Assembly: GCA_013298775.1 (NCBI GenBank)
Contig: JAAFIV010000003.1
Coordinates: 62,001-126,000, forward strand
DNA: 64,000 bases
Direction: 5' to 3'
DNA from: Ignavibacteria bacterium
Lineage (GTDB): Bacteria; Bacteroidota; Ignavibacteria; Kapaibacteriales; UBA4661
This document shows, piece by piece, positions 36,421-45,429 of this stretch. Position numbers and translations under genes: made by a program. Under the pieces are notes generated by a model. That model was not told where the DNA came from. It saw only the letters and a program-made list of their open reading frames with translations, and did not search any database. Within the stretch, counting starts at the first letter, position 1, and every line of letters begins with the position of its first letter.

Positions 36421-36670
36421 GGACTGGGATTTTTTGGGATTCGTGGGATTACTGGGATTTTTTGGTAATTGCTTAGGTATTCCCGTCCTACGTTTTCCCA
36501 AGCGTAGAACGGGTTTCGCGGTAATACTTATATCGCCCAGAAAAATCGTATCGTGAAACCCGCTCTACCGTGAAGAAACGGTAGGACGGGAAGAACAAAG
36601 CCGAAGCAATGACAACAAACATGACGCAAAAAATCCCAGCAATCCCACTAATCCAACAAAATCCCAGTCC
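36421..36670. repeat. 250-bp nested palindrome (element F), MITE-like
   Basis: Outer 43-bp arms at 36421-36463 and 36628-36670 pair with about four mismatches (GGACTGGGATTTT...); inside are a second pair of ~44-bp arms, 36482-36525 and 36548-36591 (CCCGTCCTAC...GTAGGACGGG), with some mismatches. No open frame lies within. It occupies the divergent space between the M61 and dnaX genes and ends 27 bp before the dnaX ATG. Only one copy is in this window. Confidence 0.85.
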
Positions 36671-36697
36671 ATTCTCGCTCAACACCCATCCACAACT

Positions 36698-38653
36698 ATG
36701 GCTGAACATCTCACAAATACGGACTCTGAGCAATATATCGTTACCGCCCGCAAATGGCGACCACAGCGTTTTGCTGATGTGGTCGGACAGGAACACGTTT
36801 CGCGGACGTTGCGCAATGCGGTGGAATCGAAGCGGATTCACCATGCGTATATTTTCAACGGTCCGCGTGGTGTGGGCAAGACCACAACGGCGCGGATTCT
36901 GGCAAAAGCGGTGAATTGCGAAAATCCAAGTGCGGAATGTGAGCCGTGCAACGTGTGCGCATCCTGCACAGACATCAACACGGGACGCTCAATGGATGTG
37001 ATTGAAATTGACGGCGCGTCCAACAACAGCGTGGACGACATCCGCAAACTCCGCGAAAATGCGAAGTATCCGCCCGTCAAGGGGCAGTACAAAATGTACA
37101 TCATTGATGAAATCCATATGTTGTCGAGTTCGGCGTTCAACGCGCTCTTGAAAACGCTTGAAGAGCCGCCTCGCCACTTATTGTTCGTCTTTGCCACGAC
37201 CGAGCCGCATAAAATCCCCGCCACGATTTTAAGCCGTTGTCAGCGATTTGATTTCCGCCGAATGCAGATAGATGAAATTGCCGCGCAACTGCGTTACATC
37301 TCTGAGCAAGAAGGTATTTCGATTGACGATGAAACGCTTGCAATTATCGGCAAAAAAGGCGATGGTTCCATGCGCGACTCGCAAAGTATTTTCGACCAAG
37401 TGCTGGCATTTTGCGGGAAAAATGTAGAATACGCTCGCGTGAATGAGGCATTAAACCTCATTGATACGGAATTTTACTTCACGCTGGGGCGGGCTATTCG
37501 TGAGCATGATGTGGCGAAAATTTTGGAGATTGCCCGCGAAGTCTTCATGCGTGGCTACGACCTGCAAGAGTGTCTGCATGGGCTTGCCGAGCATTTTCGC
37601 AATCTGCTCACCGTGCTGGCAACAGGGAGCGCGAGCTTGATTGAGGCTTCCAAGCTGCACCGCGAGCAGTACATGAGCGAATCCACGCACTTCACCCAAG
37701 CCGACGTGCTGCAATACATGACCATCATCATGAATACCGAGCAGCAGCTTCGCTACGCCCCACAGCCGCGTCTGCGCTTCGAGTTCGCGCTTGTGCAAAT
37801 GGCAAAACTTGATTCCGCCGTGCTTCTCTCAGAACTTCTCGCTGAACTTGCCGAGCTAAAAAAAAAACTCCCTGAACTTGGGGAAGGGATAAAGGAGAAG
37901 GGCAAAGGGGTAAAGGTTGAAGAAGAAGATGATGACTTGGAAGACTTGTCAGTGCTTGATTCTTCGCCTGTTGATGTTGCGCCGAATGATGTGCCAGAAG
38001 AGCTTTCTGTGGAACACATTTCATCAGAAAATCTTGATGAAAATCTAGCAGAATCACAAGCAGAAATTCCCGCGCAGTCAGCACCAAAAGCCGCACCGCG
38101 CTTTATCACAGCCGCAATCTTGCAAGCAGAATGGCGCGAGGCATTGGAAGGACACGAAAAATTAGATGCTGCAATCAAAACCTACTTGCAAACACCAGCA
38201 ATGGTGAGGGTTCAGTGCGGTGATGCAGAACTCGTTTTTTCGGCAGATATGGATTTTGTTGCTGATAAATTTGTGGAATGCAAACAACAACTCAGCGAGA
38301 TGTTGAGCGCGGCGTTGGGGGGCGAGGTGCGTATTCGCGTGGTGGGTGGTTCGGCGGCAGGCGGCGCGGCATCTCTCTTTCAGGCTTTTGTGGAGAATTC
38401 TGGCGAAGAAAGCAAAACCCTAGAAAGCGTACCAGAGCTTGCTGTACAGGAACAAGAGCAAATATCTTCTTCGCCAACGACAATCCAATCTAGCGCGAAC
38501 ACCAGCAACGACGGTCTGTTTAGCGGAAAAGCCTTTCAAATGAAGGAACAAGCTCCGCCGCCGCCTAAAAAGCCTTCCGCCGCAGAACTGCACGAACTCG
38601 ACCGCGCTATTATTGAACATTTTGGAGCAACGGAAATTCTGGTGCGGACGTGA
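36698..38653 (+). CDS. dnaX: DNA polymerase III subunits tau and gamma
   Basis: 651 residues (tau). The clamp-loader ATPase is complete: Walker A GPRGVGKTTTA, four zinc cysteines (ENPSAECEPCNVCASC), Walker B with the DEIH variant, sensor 1 (FVFATTEPHKIPATILSRCQ). Domain III ends near residue 370, then an acidic Glu/Ser/Asp-rich linker and a tau C-terminal part follow. An A10 run at codons 387-390 is placed just at the domain III/linker border, where other bacteria make the shorter gamma by slippage or frameshift. The start ATG 36698 precedes the typical ARKWRPQRFADVVGQEH. Confidence 0.96.
   Translation: MAEHLTNTDSEQYIVTARKWRPQRFADVVGQEHVSRTLRNAVESKRIHHAYIFNGPRGVGKTTTARILAKAVNCENPSAECEPCNVCASCTDINTGRSMDVIEIDGASNNSVDDIRKLRENAKYPPVKGQYKMYIIDEIHMLSSSAFNALLKTLEEPPRHLLFVFATTEPHKIPATILSRCQRFDFRRMQIDEIAAQLRYISEQEGISIDDETLAIIGKKGDGSMRDSQSIFDQVLAFCGKNVEYARVNEALNLIDTEFYFTLGRAIREHDVAKILEIAREVFMRGYDLQECLHGLAEHFRNLLTVLATGSASLIEASKLHREQYMSESTHFTQADVLQYMTIIMNTEQQLRYAPQPRLRFEFALVQMAKLDSAVLLSELLAELAELKKKLPELGEGIKEKGKGVKVEEEDDDLEDLSVLDSSPVDVAPNDVPEELSVEHISSENLDENLAESQAEIPAQSAPKAAPRFITAAILQAEWREALEGHEKLDAAIKTYLQTPAMVRVQCGDAELVFSADMDFVADKFVECKQQLSEMLSAALGGEVRIRVVGGSAAGGAASLFQAFVENSGEESKTLESVPELAVQEQEQISSSPTTIQSSANTSNDGLFSGKAFQMKEQAPPPPKKPSAAELHELDRAIIEHFGATEILVRT
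37858..37867 (+). promoter_or_regulatory. A10 slippage tract in dnaX (candidate gamma-producing site)
   Basis: Ten consecutive A make CTA-AAA-AAA-AAA (Leu-Lys-Lys-Lys, ending at residue 390). A -1 shift or one extra transcribed A gives two further codons (ACT CCC) and then TGA at 37873-37875; the other shift reaches a stop after eight codons. Both fit production of a gamma-size protein, as known for Thermus (transcript slippage) and E. coli (frameshift). Confidence 0.6.
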
Positions 38654-38735
38654 GACAGGAAAACCAACGTGCCTAAAAAACTCTGTGTCACTGGTGAATT
38701 TGACCACTTTTTCTACCATTTCTCGCTTCCTCATT

Positions 38736-38854
38736 TCTGAAACTTTCTCAAATCTGAAACTTTCTCAAATCTGAAACTTTCTCAAATCTGAAACTTTCTC
38801 AAATCTGAAACTTTCTCAAATCTGAAACTTTCTCAAATCTGAAACTTTCTCAAA
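38736..38854. repeat. seven 17-bp tandem repeats overlapping the 3' end of the permease gene
   Basis: Unit TCTGAAACTTTCTCAAA (17 bp), seven identical copies at 38736, 38753, 38770, 38787, 38804, 38821 and 38838. The last copy contains the stop codon of the minus-strand gene that ends at 38850, and each other copy repeats that stop downstream. Confidence 0.95.
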
Positions 38855-40043
38855 TTCCCAATGCCTGAAAAATCATGGTAAAAACAGCATCGGCAAGAAT
38901 AATCAGAAAAATACCTGTTACGACGGCGGCTGTAGTGAAATGACCAACACTTTCCGCGCCGCCGCGCACCTGCAAGCCGCGCATACAGCCCACGAGCGAG
39001 ATAATCATACCCAAAACACCACCTTTTATCAGCCCTGTGAGTAAGTGCGCATACGTGAGAGCCATTTTCGTTTCGTTCATGTAGCCGCTCACGCTGAGTT
39101 TGAGGACAGTTGTGCCAATCAGCAAGCCGCCTAAAATTCCCGCAAGGTCGGAAAACAGCACCAGAAGCGGCATCACAAGCGTAACGGCGAGAACACGCGG
39201 CATAATGAGAAAGCGCATGACGCTGAAACCCATTGTTTTTAAGGCATCAATTTCTTCGGAAACCTGCATTGTTCCTAGCTCGGCGGCAAAGGCAGCACCA
39301 GAGCGACCCGCCACGATAATTGCCGTCATCAAGGGTGCAAGTTCGCGTGCCATCGAAATAGCGACCATATCTGCCAAATACACTTCCGCGCCAAACTGCG
39401 CAAGCTGCATCGCGCCTTGATAGCCAATGATAACGCCCATGAGAAAGCCAATCAGCGCAACAATCGGGACTGCGCCTACGCCCGCTTTGGTGATATGCGC
39501 TGGAAAGTCGCGCCACCGCATCGTTCTGGGGTGAAGAATCGTTTGCAGCAAACTCGACGAAAATTCTCCAATAAACTCAATTAAGGTGCGGGAATCCTTT
39601 GCAAATTCTCGTGCTGCAAGCCCAATACTTTCCACGTATCGGTACCACGATGTTGGCTCTGGTTCTGGCTCAATGTGGCGTAGCAAGGGCTTTTCAAGCA
39701 AGGTGATAAATGCTTCCATTTGCTGCGTCATTCCTTGCACATTCAGCGCAATGCCTTCATCAGCGCAGAAACGCTTGATTCCTGCCACCCAGACTACAAG
39801 AAACGAATCATATTCTACCATGCCTGTTGCATCCAGAATCAAGCGTTTGTGCTGTTTCTGCTGTAATGCTTGGAACAATTCTCCTTGCCCGCGCTCGTAT
39901 TCCTCTGAATGCTCCAGTGTACACGGCAAGAGCAAACGAAAGTAGGTGTACATCTGAAACGATTGTACATCGAAGGCGAATTCTTTGATTGTTGCAGCGT
40001 CTTCGGAATGAGTATTCATGCGGTTTCCAAAAAGAAAGCCCAT
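38850..40043 (-). CDS. STAS-MlaE family ABC transporter permease
   Basis: 397 residues; ATG 40019 is an alternative start. The N-terminal ~110 residues form a STAS-like domain (LILDATGMVEYDSFLVVWVAGIKRF), followed by the MlaE permease with four or five membrane segments and the family motifs VPIVALIGFLMGVIIGYQGAMQL, TAIIVAGRSGAAFAAELGTM and DALKTMGF. MlaE moves phospholipids between the two membranes. Fusion of an MlaB-like STAS domain to MlaE is known. The ATPase (MlaF) and MCE (MlaD) genes are not adjacent. The gene ends within a tandem repeat. Confidence 0.9.
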   Translation of the reverse strand: MGFLFGNRMNTHSEDAATIKEFAFDVQSFQMYTYFRLLLPCTLEHSEEYERGQGELFQALQQKQHKRLILDATGMVEYDSFLVVWVAGIKRFCADEGIALNVQGMTQQMEAFITLLEKPLLRHIEPEPEPTSWYRYVESIGLAAREFAKDSRTLIEFIGEFSSSLLQTILHPRTMRWRDFPAHITKAGVGAVPIVALIGFLMGVIIGYQGAMQLAQFGAEVYLADMVAISMARELAPLMTAIIVAGRSGAAFAAELGTMQVSEEIDALKTMGFSVMRFLIMPRVLAVTLVMPLLVLFSDLAGILGGLLIGTTVLKLSVSGYMNETKMALTYAHLLTGLIKGGVLGMIISLVGCMRGLQVRGGAESVGHFTTAAVVTGIFLIILADAVFTMIFQALGI

Positions 40044-40085
40044 ATTTTTTCAAATACGGGCTTGAGGTAGTATTCGTCAGTTGTT

Positions 40086-40173
40086 GGTAGCGCAAACACT
40101 CTTGTCTGCGAGTCTTCATGCGGTATTGAAGAGGCGCAGACAAGTTGAGGGAAACCCTCAAGTCTGTGCTACC
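40086..40173. repeat. family A element with a hairpin inserted in one loop (copy A7)
   Basis: Left arm 40086-40110 (GGTAGCGCAAACACTCTTGT...). In the right arm (40133-40173) the four-base loop is replaced by TTGAGGGAAACCCTCAA, a seven-bp hairpin of its own, so there is a palindrome inside a palindrome. Confidence 0.85.
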
Positions 40174-40214
40174 GAAGCCCAAAGAATTTGAGGGCGTCAT
40201 TTCTCGAGCGTTCT

Positions 40215-41456
40215 TTACAATTTATCCACTGTTTGTTTTACTTTCGCTGCGGCTTCTTCGAGCGTCGTGCCGACAGAGAACGTCAAGCCCGATTTTTCCA
40301 AGATTTCACGCGCTTCAGGAGCATTTGTGCCATCCAAGCGAATGATACACGGAACGGTAAGCTGCACTTCTTTCGAGGCTTGAATAATGCCATTTGCAAC
40401 ACGGTCGCAACGCACAATACCGCCGAAAATGTTGATGAATACTGCTTTTACATTCGGGTCGGAAAGCATGATACGGAAGGCGTTTGCGATGCGGTTTACA
40501 TTTGCTCCACCCCCAACGTCCAGGAAGTTCGCGGGTTTGCCGCCAGCAAGCTGGATAACGTCCATTGTTGCCATTGCCAAGCCTGCGCCATTCACCATAC
40601 AACCAACGTTTCCATCGAGCTTGATGTAATTCAAATCGTACTTGGAAGCCTCGATTTCAAGCGGTTCTTCTTCGCTCGTGTCGCGGAGTTCCGCATATTC
40701 TGGGTGGCGGTAGAGTGCGTTATCGTCGAATGTTACTTTTGCGTCGAGTGCAATCCATTTGTCGTCATTCGTGCGCACAAGTGGGTTCACTTCGAGCATT
40801 GCGCAATCCATGTCCTCGTAAGCGCGATAGAGCGTTTGGATGAAGGGAACGAAATTTTTGAGTGCATCGCCCGTCAAGCCCAGCCCCATACCTAAGCGGC
40901 GAGCTTGGAAGCCACGAAAACCGATAACGGGGTCAATATGCTCACGGATGATTTTTTCAGGATGATGCTCTGCCACTTCTTCAATTTCCATACCGCCTTC
41001 GGTGGAAGCCATGATGAGGTTTTGCGAAGTGTTGCGGTCGAGCAAGATGCTCAAATAGTATTCTTTGGCAATGTTTACGCCTTCTTCGATGAACATTCGG
41101 CGCACAACTTTACCTTCTTTGCCGGTTTGTATGGTAACGAGTTTATTGCCAATCGTTGCTTTCGCAAGTTTGTATGCGCGGTCGGCGAGATTGCCGCTTG
41201 TCAAGACTGATACACCACGCACGTCTTTGTCATCTACTTGCAATGGCTTGTCGGTGTGAATATCATGCACAACGCCCTTTCCGCGCCCGCCAGCATGAAT
41301 CTGCGATTTCAACACAATCACTTTCGTGCCTTTCGAGGCAAATTCTTTATACGCAATTTCTCCGGCTTGCTCCGGCGAAAACACCGCATGACCATTCGGC
41401 ACGGGAACACCGTGTTTCCGTAACAGCGATTTGGCTTGGTACTCATGGATATTCAT
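40215..41456 (-). CDS. sucC: succinate-CoA ligase (ADP-forming) subunit beta
   Basis: 413 residues starting MNIHEYQAKSLLRKHGVPVP, as is standard. The ATP-grasp nucleotide site (LKSQIHAGGRGKGVV), the EVNPLVRTNDDKWIALDAKVTFDDNALYR metal-binding segment and the C-terminal CoA-ligase part (GGGANVNRIANAFRIMLSD, FINIFGGIVRCD) are intact. It makes succinate from succinyl-CoA in the TCA cycle with substrate-level phosphorylation. sucD is not adjacent, which is common in this group of bacteria. Confidence 0.97.
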   Translation of the reverse strand: MNIHEYQAKSLLRKHGVPVPNGHAVFSPEQAGEIAYKEFASKGTKVIVLKSQIHAGGRGKGVVHDIHTDKPLQVDDKDVRGVSVLTSGNLADRAYKLAKATIGNKLVTIQTGKEGKVVRRMFIEEGVNIAKEYYLSILLDRNTSQNLIMASTEGGMEIEEVAEHHPEKIIREHIDPVIGFRGFQARRLGMGLGLTGDALKNFVPFIQTLYRAYEDMDCAMLEVNPLVRTNDDKWIALDAKVTFDDNALYRHPEYAELRDTSEEEPLEIEASKYDLNYIKLDGNVGCMVNGAGLAMATMDVIQLAGGKPANFLDVGGGANVNRIANAFRIMLSDPNVKAVFINIFGGIVRCDRVANGIIQASKEVQLTVPCIIRLDGTNAPEAREILEKSGLTFSVGTTLEEAAAKVKQTVDKL

Positions 41457-41507
41457 AGCAGTACGATGGGTTTATGGTTGAAAAAATTGATGCGAAATAT
41501 TTCCAAT

Positions 41508-41571
41508 AGTAGCGCAAACACTCTTGTCTGCGTAGTTTTTCAATGGCGCAGACAAGAGTGTCCACGCTACC
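41508..41571. repeat. family A element, GTAGCGC subtype (copy A8)
   Basis: Arms 41508-41532 and 41545-41571 with inner hairpins of the CGCAGACA/TGTCTGCG kind; spacer only 12 bp. Confidence 0.88.
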
Positions 41572-41663
41572 GAAGTCGAAAAAGAAATTTTGCCACAGAA
41601 GCGCAAATTTACAAGAGAGAAGTGCAACTTTCAAACTATTTCATTGATATACGTTCATAGAAC

Positions 41664-41720
41664 AAAAAAAAGCGCAGAACACAAGGAATGATGAGCTGTT
41701 CATCCTGTGTGTTCTACGCT
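41664..41720 (-). terminator. terminator of the large lipoprotein gene
   Basis: Inverted repeat AGCGCAGAACACAAGG (41671-41686) with CCTGTGTGTTCTACGCT (41704-41720); on the minus strand it is followed by a run of seven T. Confidence 0.75.
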
Positions 41721-41761
41721 GTTGTTTTTCAAACTTCCTCCCTCAGATTTCATCCTTTCTT

Positions 41762-43756
41762 TTAGTCTCCGCCGCCTTTTTTGCCGCCTGTGGGCTGAGG
41801 AGCAGTAGAAGCGGGTGCTTCTTGGCGCGGCTGTCCGAATGGATTCGATTTGCCGCCAGATGGCTGCGGAGCTTCGTATTTTGGAGCTTCGTATTTTGGA
41901 GCTTCATTGCGGGGTTGTTCCTGACGCGGTTGCTCTTGACGTTGCGGAGCTTCTTGGCGTGGTTGTCCGAATGGATTCGACTTGCCAGAAGACGGCTGCG
42001 GAGCTTCATTGCGGGGTTGCTCTTGACGTTGCGGAGCTTCTTGGCGTGGTTGCCCGAATGGGTTGGACTTGCCGCCAGACGGCTGCGGAGCTTCGTAGCG
42101 CGGTTGCTCCTGACGCGGTTGTTCCTGACGTGGTTGTTCCTGACGTGGTTGCTCGAATGGATTAGCTTTCCGCTCGGTGCTTGGTGCGGGAAGCGTTTCT
42201 ATGCGCGGCGATTCCTGTTGCGTTGTTGGGATTTGTGGCTCGGTGGTGGCAGGAACACTGATATTTGACGACTTTCCAAATCGCCGTACACCAGTATTAT
42301 CGGGTGTTATGGGAGTATTGGACATGTCTTGCGGATTCACAGATTTTTTGCCACCTGTGCCACGCGGGTCAGTGTCTGCGCCACTTCCAGAGCCTGAGCC
42401 ATTGCCAGCACCGCCACGCGGCATTTCTGTATCGGCGGGTGTAGGCATTGCCACAGGACGCGACTTGCCATCTGTGCCGACCGACGAACCATTATTTGGT
42501 GCGGGGTTGGGGACAGGGCGAATTTCCACTGGCGAATTGGGGTTGTCTTGCGGCGAAACAGGTTCATTGCCATCAACCGACAAGCCTGCTTTGCCTTTTG
42601 TTGCGCGAGCGGCGGGCGTGAAGTTCACAGGGCGCATATCTGCTGCGTTCTCGGTCTGTGTAGGCGTTTGAAAGGACGGCGCGAAAATACTCACGTTACC
42701 ACCTTGTTCATTGACAACGCTTGCTCCAGCTTGGTTCAAATTGCGCAGTCCGTAGGGCATAACTTTTCCACCGGTGTAGCGCGAAACATCATCAACGCTT
42801 GGTCCGGCGGGATAGGTTACGGGATTGCTTACGTTGATATTATTCACATACACATTGTTGATGATGGTTGTATTATTCACAAAACGCCCGAACTGCGAGT
42901 AGGGAAGCGCGTAGCGTTGGCAAAAGGGGTTGGTAAAATAACGTGCTGGAACGACATTCCATGCACGCGGCAAATACACGACATTTGCGCGAAAACCCGC
43001 ACCAAATCCTGCTTCTGGCGCAAGCGGCACCCACCAGTAATTGCCGTCGAATTGCCGCCATTCCACCCATGCCGGACCCCAGACATTGCCCGGAACCCAG
43101 TACCAGCCGTAGTAGGGGTCGAGCTTCCAGCGTCCGTAGTGGAAGGGCGCCCAGCCCCAGGAGTAGTTAGAAACCCACGTCCAGCCGTAGCGCGTATTCA
43201 CCCAGCGACCATTGGTGAGATACGGTTGCCAGTTCGCATCAACGTTGTAGGGTCGCCAGACGAAGCCGTATTCTGGCACGTTCAGCCACTCGCCGTGCGG
43301 GTAGAGTTCATCGTAAAAAGTTTGAAAATTTGTAACGCGACTAATACCGCGTTGCCAGTCCATATCGGCTATGTTCCCGTTCATTCCTTGATTGAAATTC
43401 GGGTTGTAATTCGGATTGACATTGGGATTGACATTCGGATTCATGTTCGGATTCACATTCGGATTATAGCCATTTTGCGGCGGCGGAGCTTGGTTCGGGT
43501 CGAACTGCTGTGGCGGCGCGTAGCCATTCTGCGAGTATCCACCTTGCGGGAAATTGCCCTGTGGAGAGCCATTTTGCGGAAAACCGTTTTGTGGAGAACC
43601 ATTTTGCGGAAACTGATTTTGTGAACGCGTCCGCAACGACGATTCATACACGACGCAGCCGCTTAAAACCACGCTTGCCAGCACAACAAAGCTGAAACAA
43701 AGCGCGAGGCGGCGGCAGATGTGCGTTACAGATGCGTGATTGGATGCGGGTTTCAT
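41762..43756 (-). CDS. DUF6600-like lipoprotein with Pro/Gln/Asn-rich repeats
   Basis: 664 residues from ATG 43756, supported by GAGAGG nine bases upstream. Lipobox LSGC (Cys34). Then an Asn/Pro/Gln-rich low-complexity stretch (repeats such as QNGSPQNGFPQNG and NPNVNPNMNPN), a compact aromatic domain rich in Trp-Gly motifs (HGEWLNVPEYGFVWRP, GWTWVSNYSWGWAPFHYGRW, GWYWVPGNVWGPAWVEW) as in the DUF6600/YXWGXW group, and a C-terminal tail of repeated GGKSNPFGQPRQEAPQ units. It is probably an envelope structural protein. The tail units are nearly identical in DNA, so unit number may vary between strains. Confidence 0.85.
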   Translation of the reverse strand: MKPASNHASVTHICRRLALCFSFVVLASVVLSGCVVYESSLRTRSQNQFPQNGSPQNGFPQNGSPQGNFPQGGYSQNGYAPPQQFDPNQAPPPQNGYNPNVNPNMNPNVNPNVNPNYNPNFNQGMNGNIADMDWQRGISRVTNFQTFYDELYPHGEWLNVPEYGFVWRPYNVDANWQPYLTNGRWVNTRYGWTWVSNYSWGWAPFHYGRWKLDPYYGWYWVPGNVWGPAWVEWRQFDGNYWWVPLAPEAGFGAGFRANVVYLPRAWNVVPARYFTNPFCQRYALPYSQFGRFVNNTTIINNVYVNNINVSNPVTYPAGPSVDDVSRYTGGKVMPYGLRNLNQAGASVVNEQGGNVSIFAPSFQTPTQTENAADMRPVNFTPAARATKGKAGLSVDGNEPVSPQDNPNSPVEIRPVPNPAPNNGSSVGTDGKSRPVAMPTPADTEMPRGGAGNGSGSGSGADTDPRGTGGKKSVNPQDMSNTPITPDNTGVRRFGKSSNISVPATTEPQIPTTQQESPRIETLPAPSTERKANPFEQPRQEQPRQEQPRQEQPRYEAPQPSGGKSNPFGQPRQEAPQRQEQPRNEAPQPSSGKSNPFGQPRQEAPQRQEQPRQEQPRNEAPKYEAPKYEAPQPSGGKSNPFGQPRQEAPASTAPQPTGGKKGGGD

Positions 43757-43885
43757 GGCATTACCTCTCTTATTGATGAAATTGTGAAGAAAGAATATCA
43801 ATCCTAAAACAGACGTGGTTCTCAAATTTTGATTGCTGTGCGGGCGAAAAGGTTTATTCTTAGGACTTTCGCACAATGCTCATTT

Positions 43886-43967
43886 TGCGGCACAGACAAG
43901 AGTGTCTGTGCTACCGAAGACGCGTACAATCTGTATCAAGTGGTAGCGCAAACACTCCTGTCTGCGC
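43886..43967. repeat. family A mosaic element (copy A9)
   Basis: Left arm 43886-43913 is a CACAGACA/TGTCTGTG-type hairpin, right arm 43941-43967 a CGCAAACA/TGTCTGCG type, so two subtypes are joined in one element. It is the only feature seen in the 495-bp divergent gap 43757-44251. Confidence 0.82.
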
Positions 43968-44251
43968 CATTTGCGAACGTCCTCGTTCTGTATGCTTGTG
44001 TGCTTATGCTTGTGGGCTGCCGCCTTGCATGCGTGTTCTCCATAAGAAGTCTTCCTAAGAAGAAGGCGAAAAGTACAAGAAAGTTACTTCTTTGGCGACA
44101 CAAGGAATCATGCGCTTTTGAGGGAAATAAATTTCAATTTGAGAAATTGCTCACATCTCCGTAATTTGCGTTTCTATGTAATAACTGTCCTAACTATCAC
44201 ACCTCATCAAACGGGCATCCTTAATTTACCACGCAAAATTTACCACGCTAT

Positions 44252-45175
44252 ATGAATATTGCAGTTGCAGGCGGAGCGGGCTTTATTGGCTCACACATCG
44301 TTGATGCGTATATCGCTGAAGGACATAATGTTATCATTATTGACGACATGAGTTCGGGTGAAAAAAAGAATATCAATCCAGCAGCAAAATTCCACAAAAT
44401 GGGAATTGGCGATGCGAAAATGCACCAGCTTTTAGCGGATGAAAAAATTGAAATTTTAAGTAATCATGCGGCGCAAATCAGTGTGCGCATTTCAGTCGAA
44501 AAGCCGAAAGAAGATGCGCAAGTGAATATCGTTGATACGCTCAATCTCTACGAAGCAGCACGCATCGCAAAAGTACGTCGGATTATCTTCGCCTCCAGTG
44601 GCGGCGCGATTTACGGCGAACAAGATTACTATCCCGCCGATGAAAAACACTCCAAACGCCCCTTATCGCCGTATGGCGTAACCAAGCTCGCGAATGAAAA
44701 GTATCTTGGCTATTACAAAAGCGTTCACGGTATTGAAAACGTAATTTTCCGCTATACCAACGTGTATGGTCCGCGCCAAAACCCGCATGGTGAAGCGGGT
44801 GTGATTGGTATTTTTGCACAAAAAATGCTCAAGGGCGAAGTGCCAATTATCAACGGCGACGGCACGCAAACACGTGATTACGTCTATGGTCTGGACGTTG
44901 CGCGGGCAAATGTTTTGGCATTGGGAGAGAATGCTCGCGGCATCTACAACTGCTGCACGGGAACAGAATATAGCGTGAATACGCTTCATCAGCTCTTGCA
45001 ATTGAAAGTTGGCAAAGTGGTCAAACGCCAACACGCCCCCGCAAAAGCTGGCGAGCAACGCCGCAGCCTGTGTACACCGTCGAAAATCAGAAACTTGCTG
45101 GGCTGGAATCCAAGCGTTACCTTCGAGCAAGGTTTGTCGCATACGGTGGATTGGTTTCGCGAGAATATGAAGTAA
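44252..45175 (+). CDS. NAD-dependent sugar epimerase/dehydratase (extended SDR)
   Basis: 307 residues. NAD-binding GGAGFIGSHI at residues 7-16, the DDMSSG segment that follows strand 2, catalytic Ser in FASSGGAIYGE and Tyr-Lys in SPYGVTKLANEKY. It looks like GalE-type UDP-glucose 4-epimerases or dTDP/UDP-sugar enzymes, but the exact sugar cannot be told. It would supply nucleotide sugars for envelope glycans. It is followed by a family A repeat and a terminator-like hairpin. Confidence 0.9.
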   Translation: MNIAVAGGAGFIGSHIVDAYIAEGHNVIIIDDMSSGEKKNINPAAKFHKMGIGDAKMHQLLADEKIEILSNHAAQISVRISVEKPKEDAQVNIVDTLNLYEAARIAKVRRIIFASSGGAIYGEQDYYPADEKHSKRPLSPYGVTKLANEKYLGYYKSVHGIENVIFRYTNVYGPRQNPHGEAGVIGIFAQKMLKGEVPIINGDGTQTRDYVYGLDVARANVLALGENARGIYNCCTGTEYSVNTLHQLLQLKVGKVVKRQHAPAKAGEQRRSLCTPSKIRNLLGWNPSVTFEQGLSHTVDWFRENMK

Positions 45176-45208
45176 GAAAATAGTGGAAATCAAGTATCAA
45201 AATTCAAT

Positions 45209-45285
45209 GGTGGCACAGACATTCTTGTCTGTGTTTATCGCCTGAGAGCCTCACCAATACTCACAGACAGGAATGTCTGTGCCAC
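45209..45285. repeat. family A palindromic element (copy A10)
   Basis: Arms 45209-45233 and 45262-45285 carry the CACAGACATTCTTGTCTGTG core and its complement (one base different). Located after the epimerase gene. Confidence 0.9.
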
Positions 45286-45350
45286 GAAGTATTACGTTTA
45301 TCCGCTTGTTTTTGAGCATTCCTCAGCAGAATTTAGAATAATATTGTATC

Positions 45351-45406
45351 AGTCGCGTAGGCACGTCTGCAAGAGCTTTGCAGCAGGCTGTACGCGACTT
45401 TTTCTT
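45351..45406 (+). terminator. terminator-like hairpin before pgsA
   Basis: Stem AGTCGCGTA (45351-45359) / TACGCGACT (45391-45399), with an inner stem CTGCAA/TTGCAG, followed by TTTTTCTTT. It lies 176 bp after the epimerase stop and may end that transcript or be a leader structure of the next gene. Confidence 0.6.
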
Positions 45407-45429
45407 TCTCTCCAATAGCTACACCCATC

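Noticed and set aside
38736-38854. CRISPR or iteron-type origin
   Set aside because: The units are direct 17-mers with no spacer; there is no rep gene, DnaA box or AT-rich unwinding region nearby.
40188-40895. Plus-strand frame of 235 codons within sucC
   Set aside because: Antisense to a well-conserved gene, with no recognisable domain.
43829-44164. 111-residue frame in the gap before the epimerase gene
   Set aside because: About half of it is translated repeat A9, with no family match, no ribosome site and a composition unlike real genes nearby.
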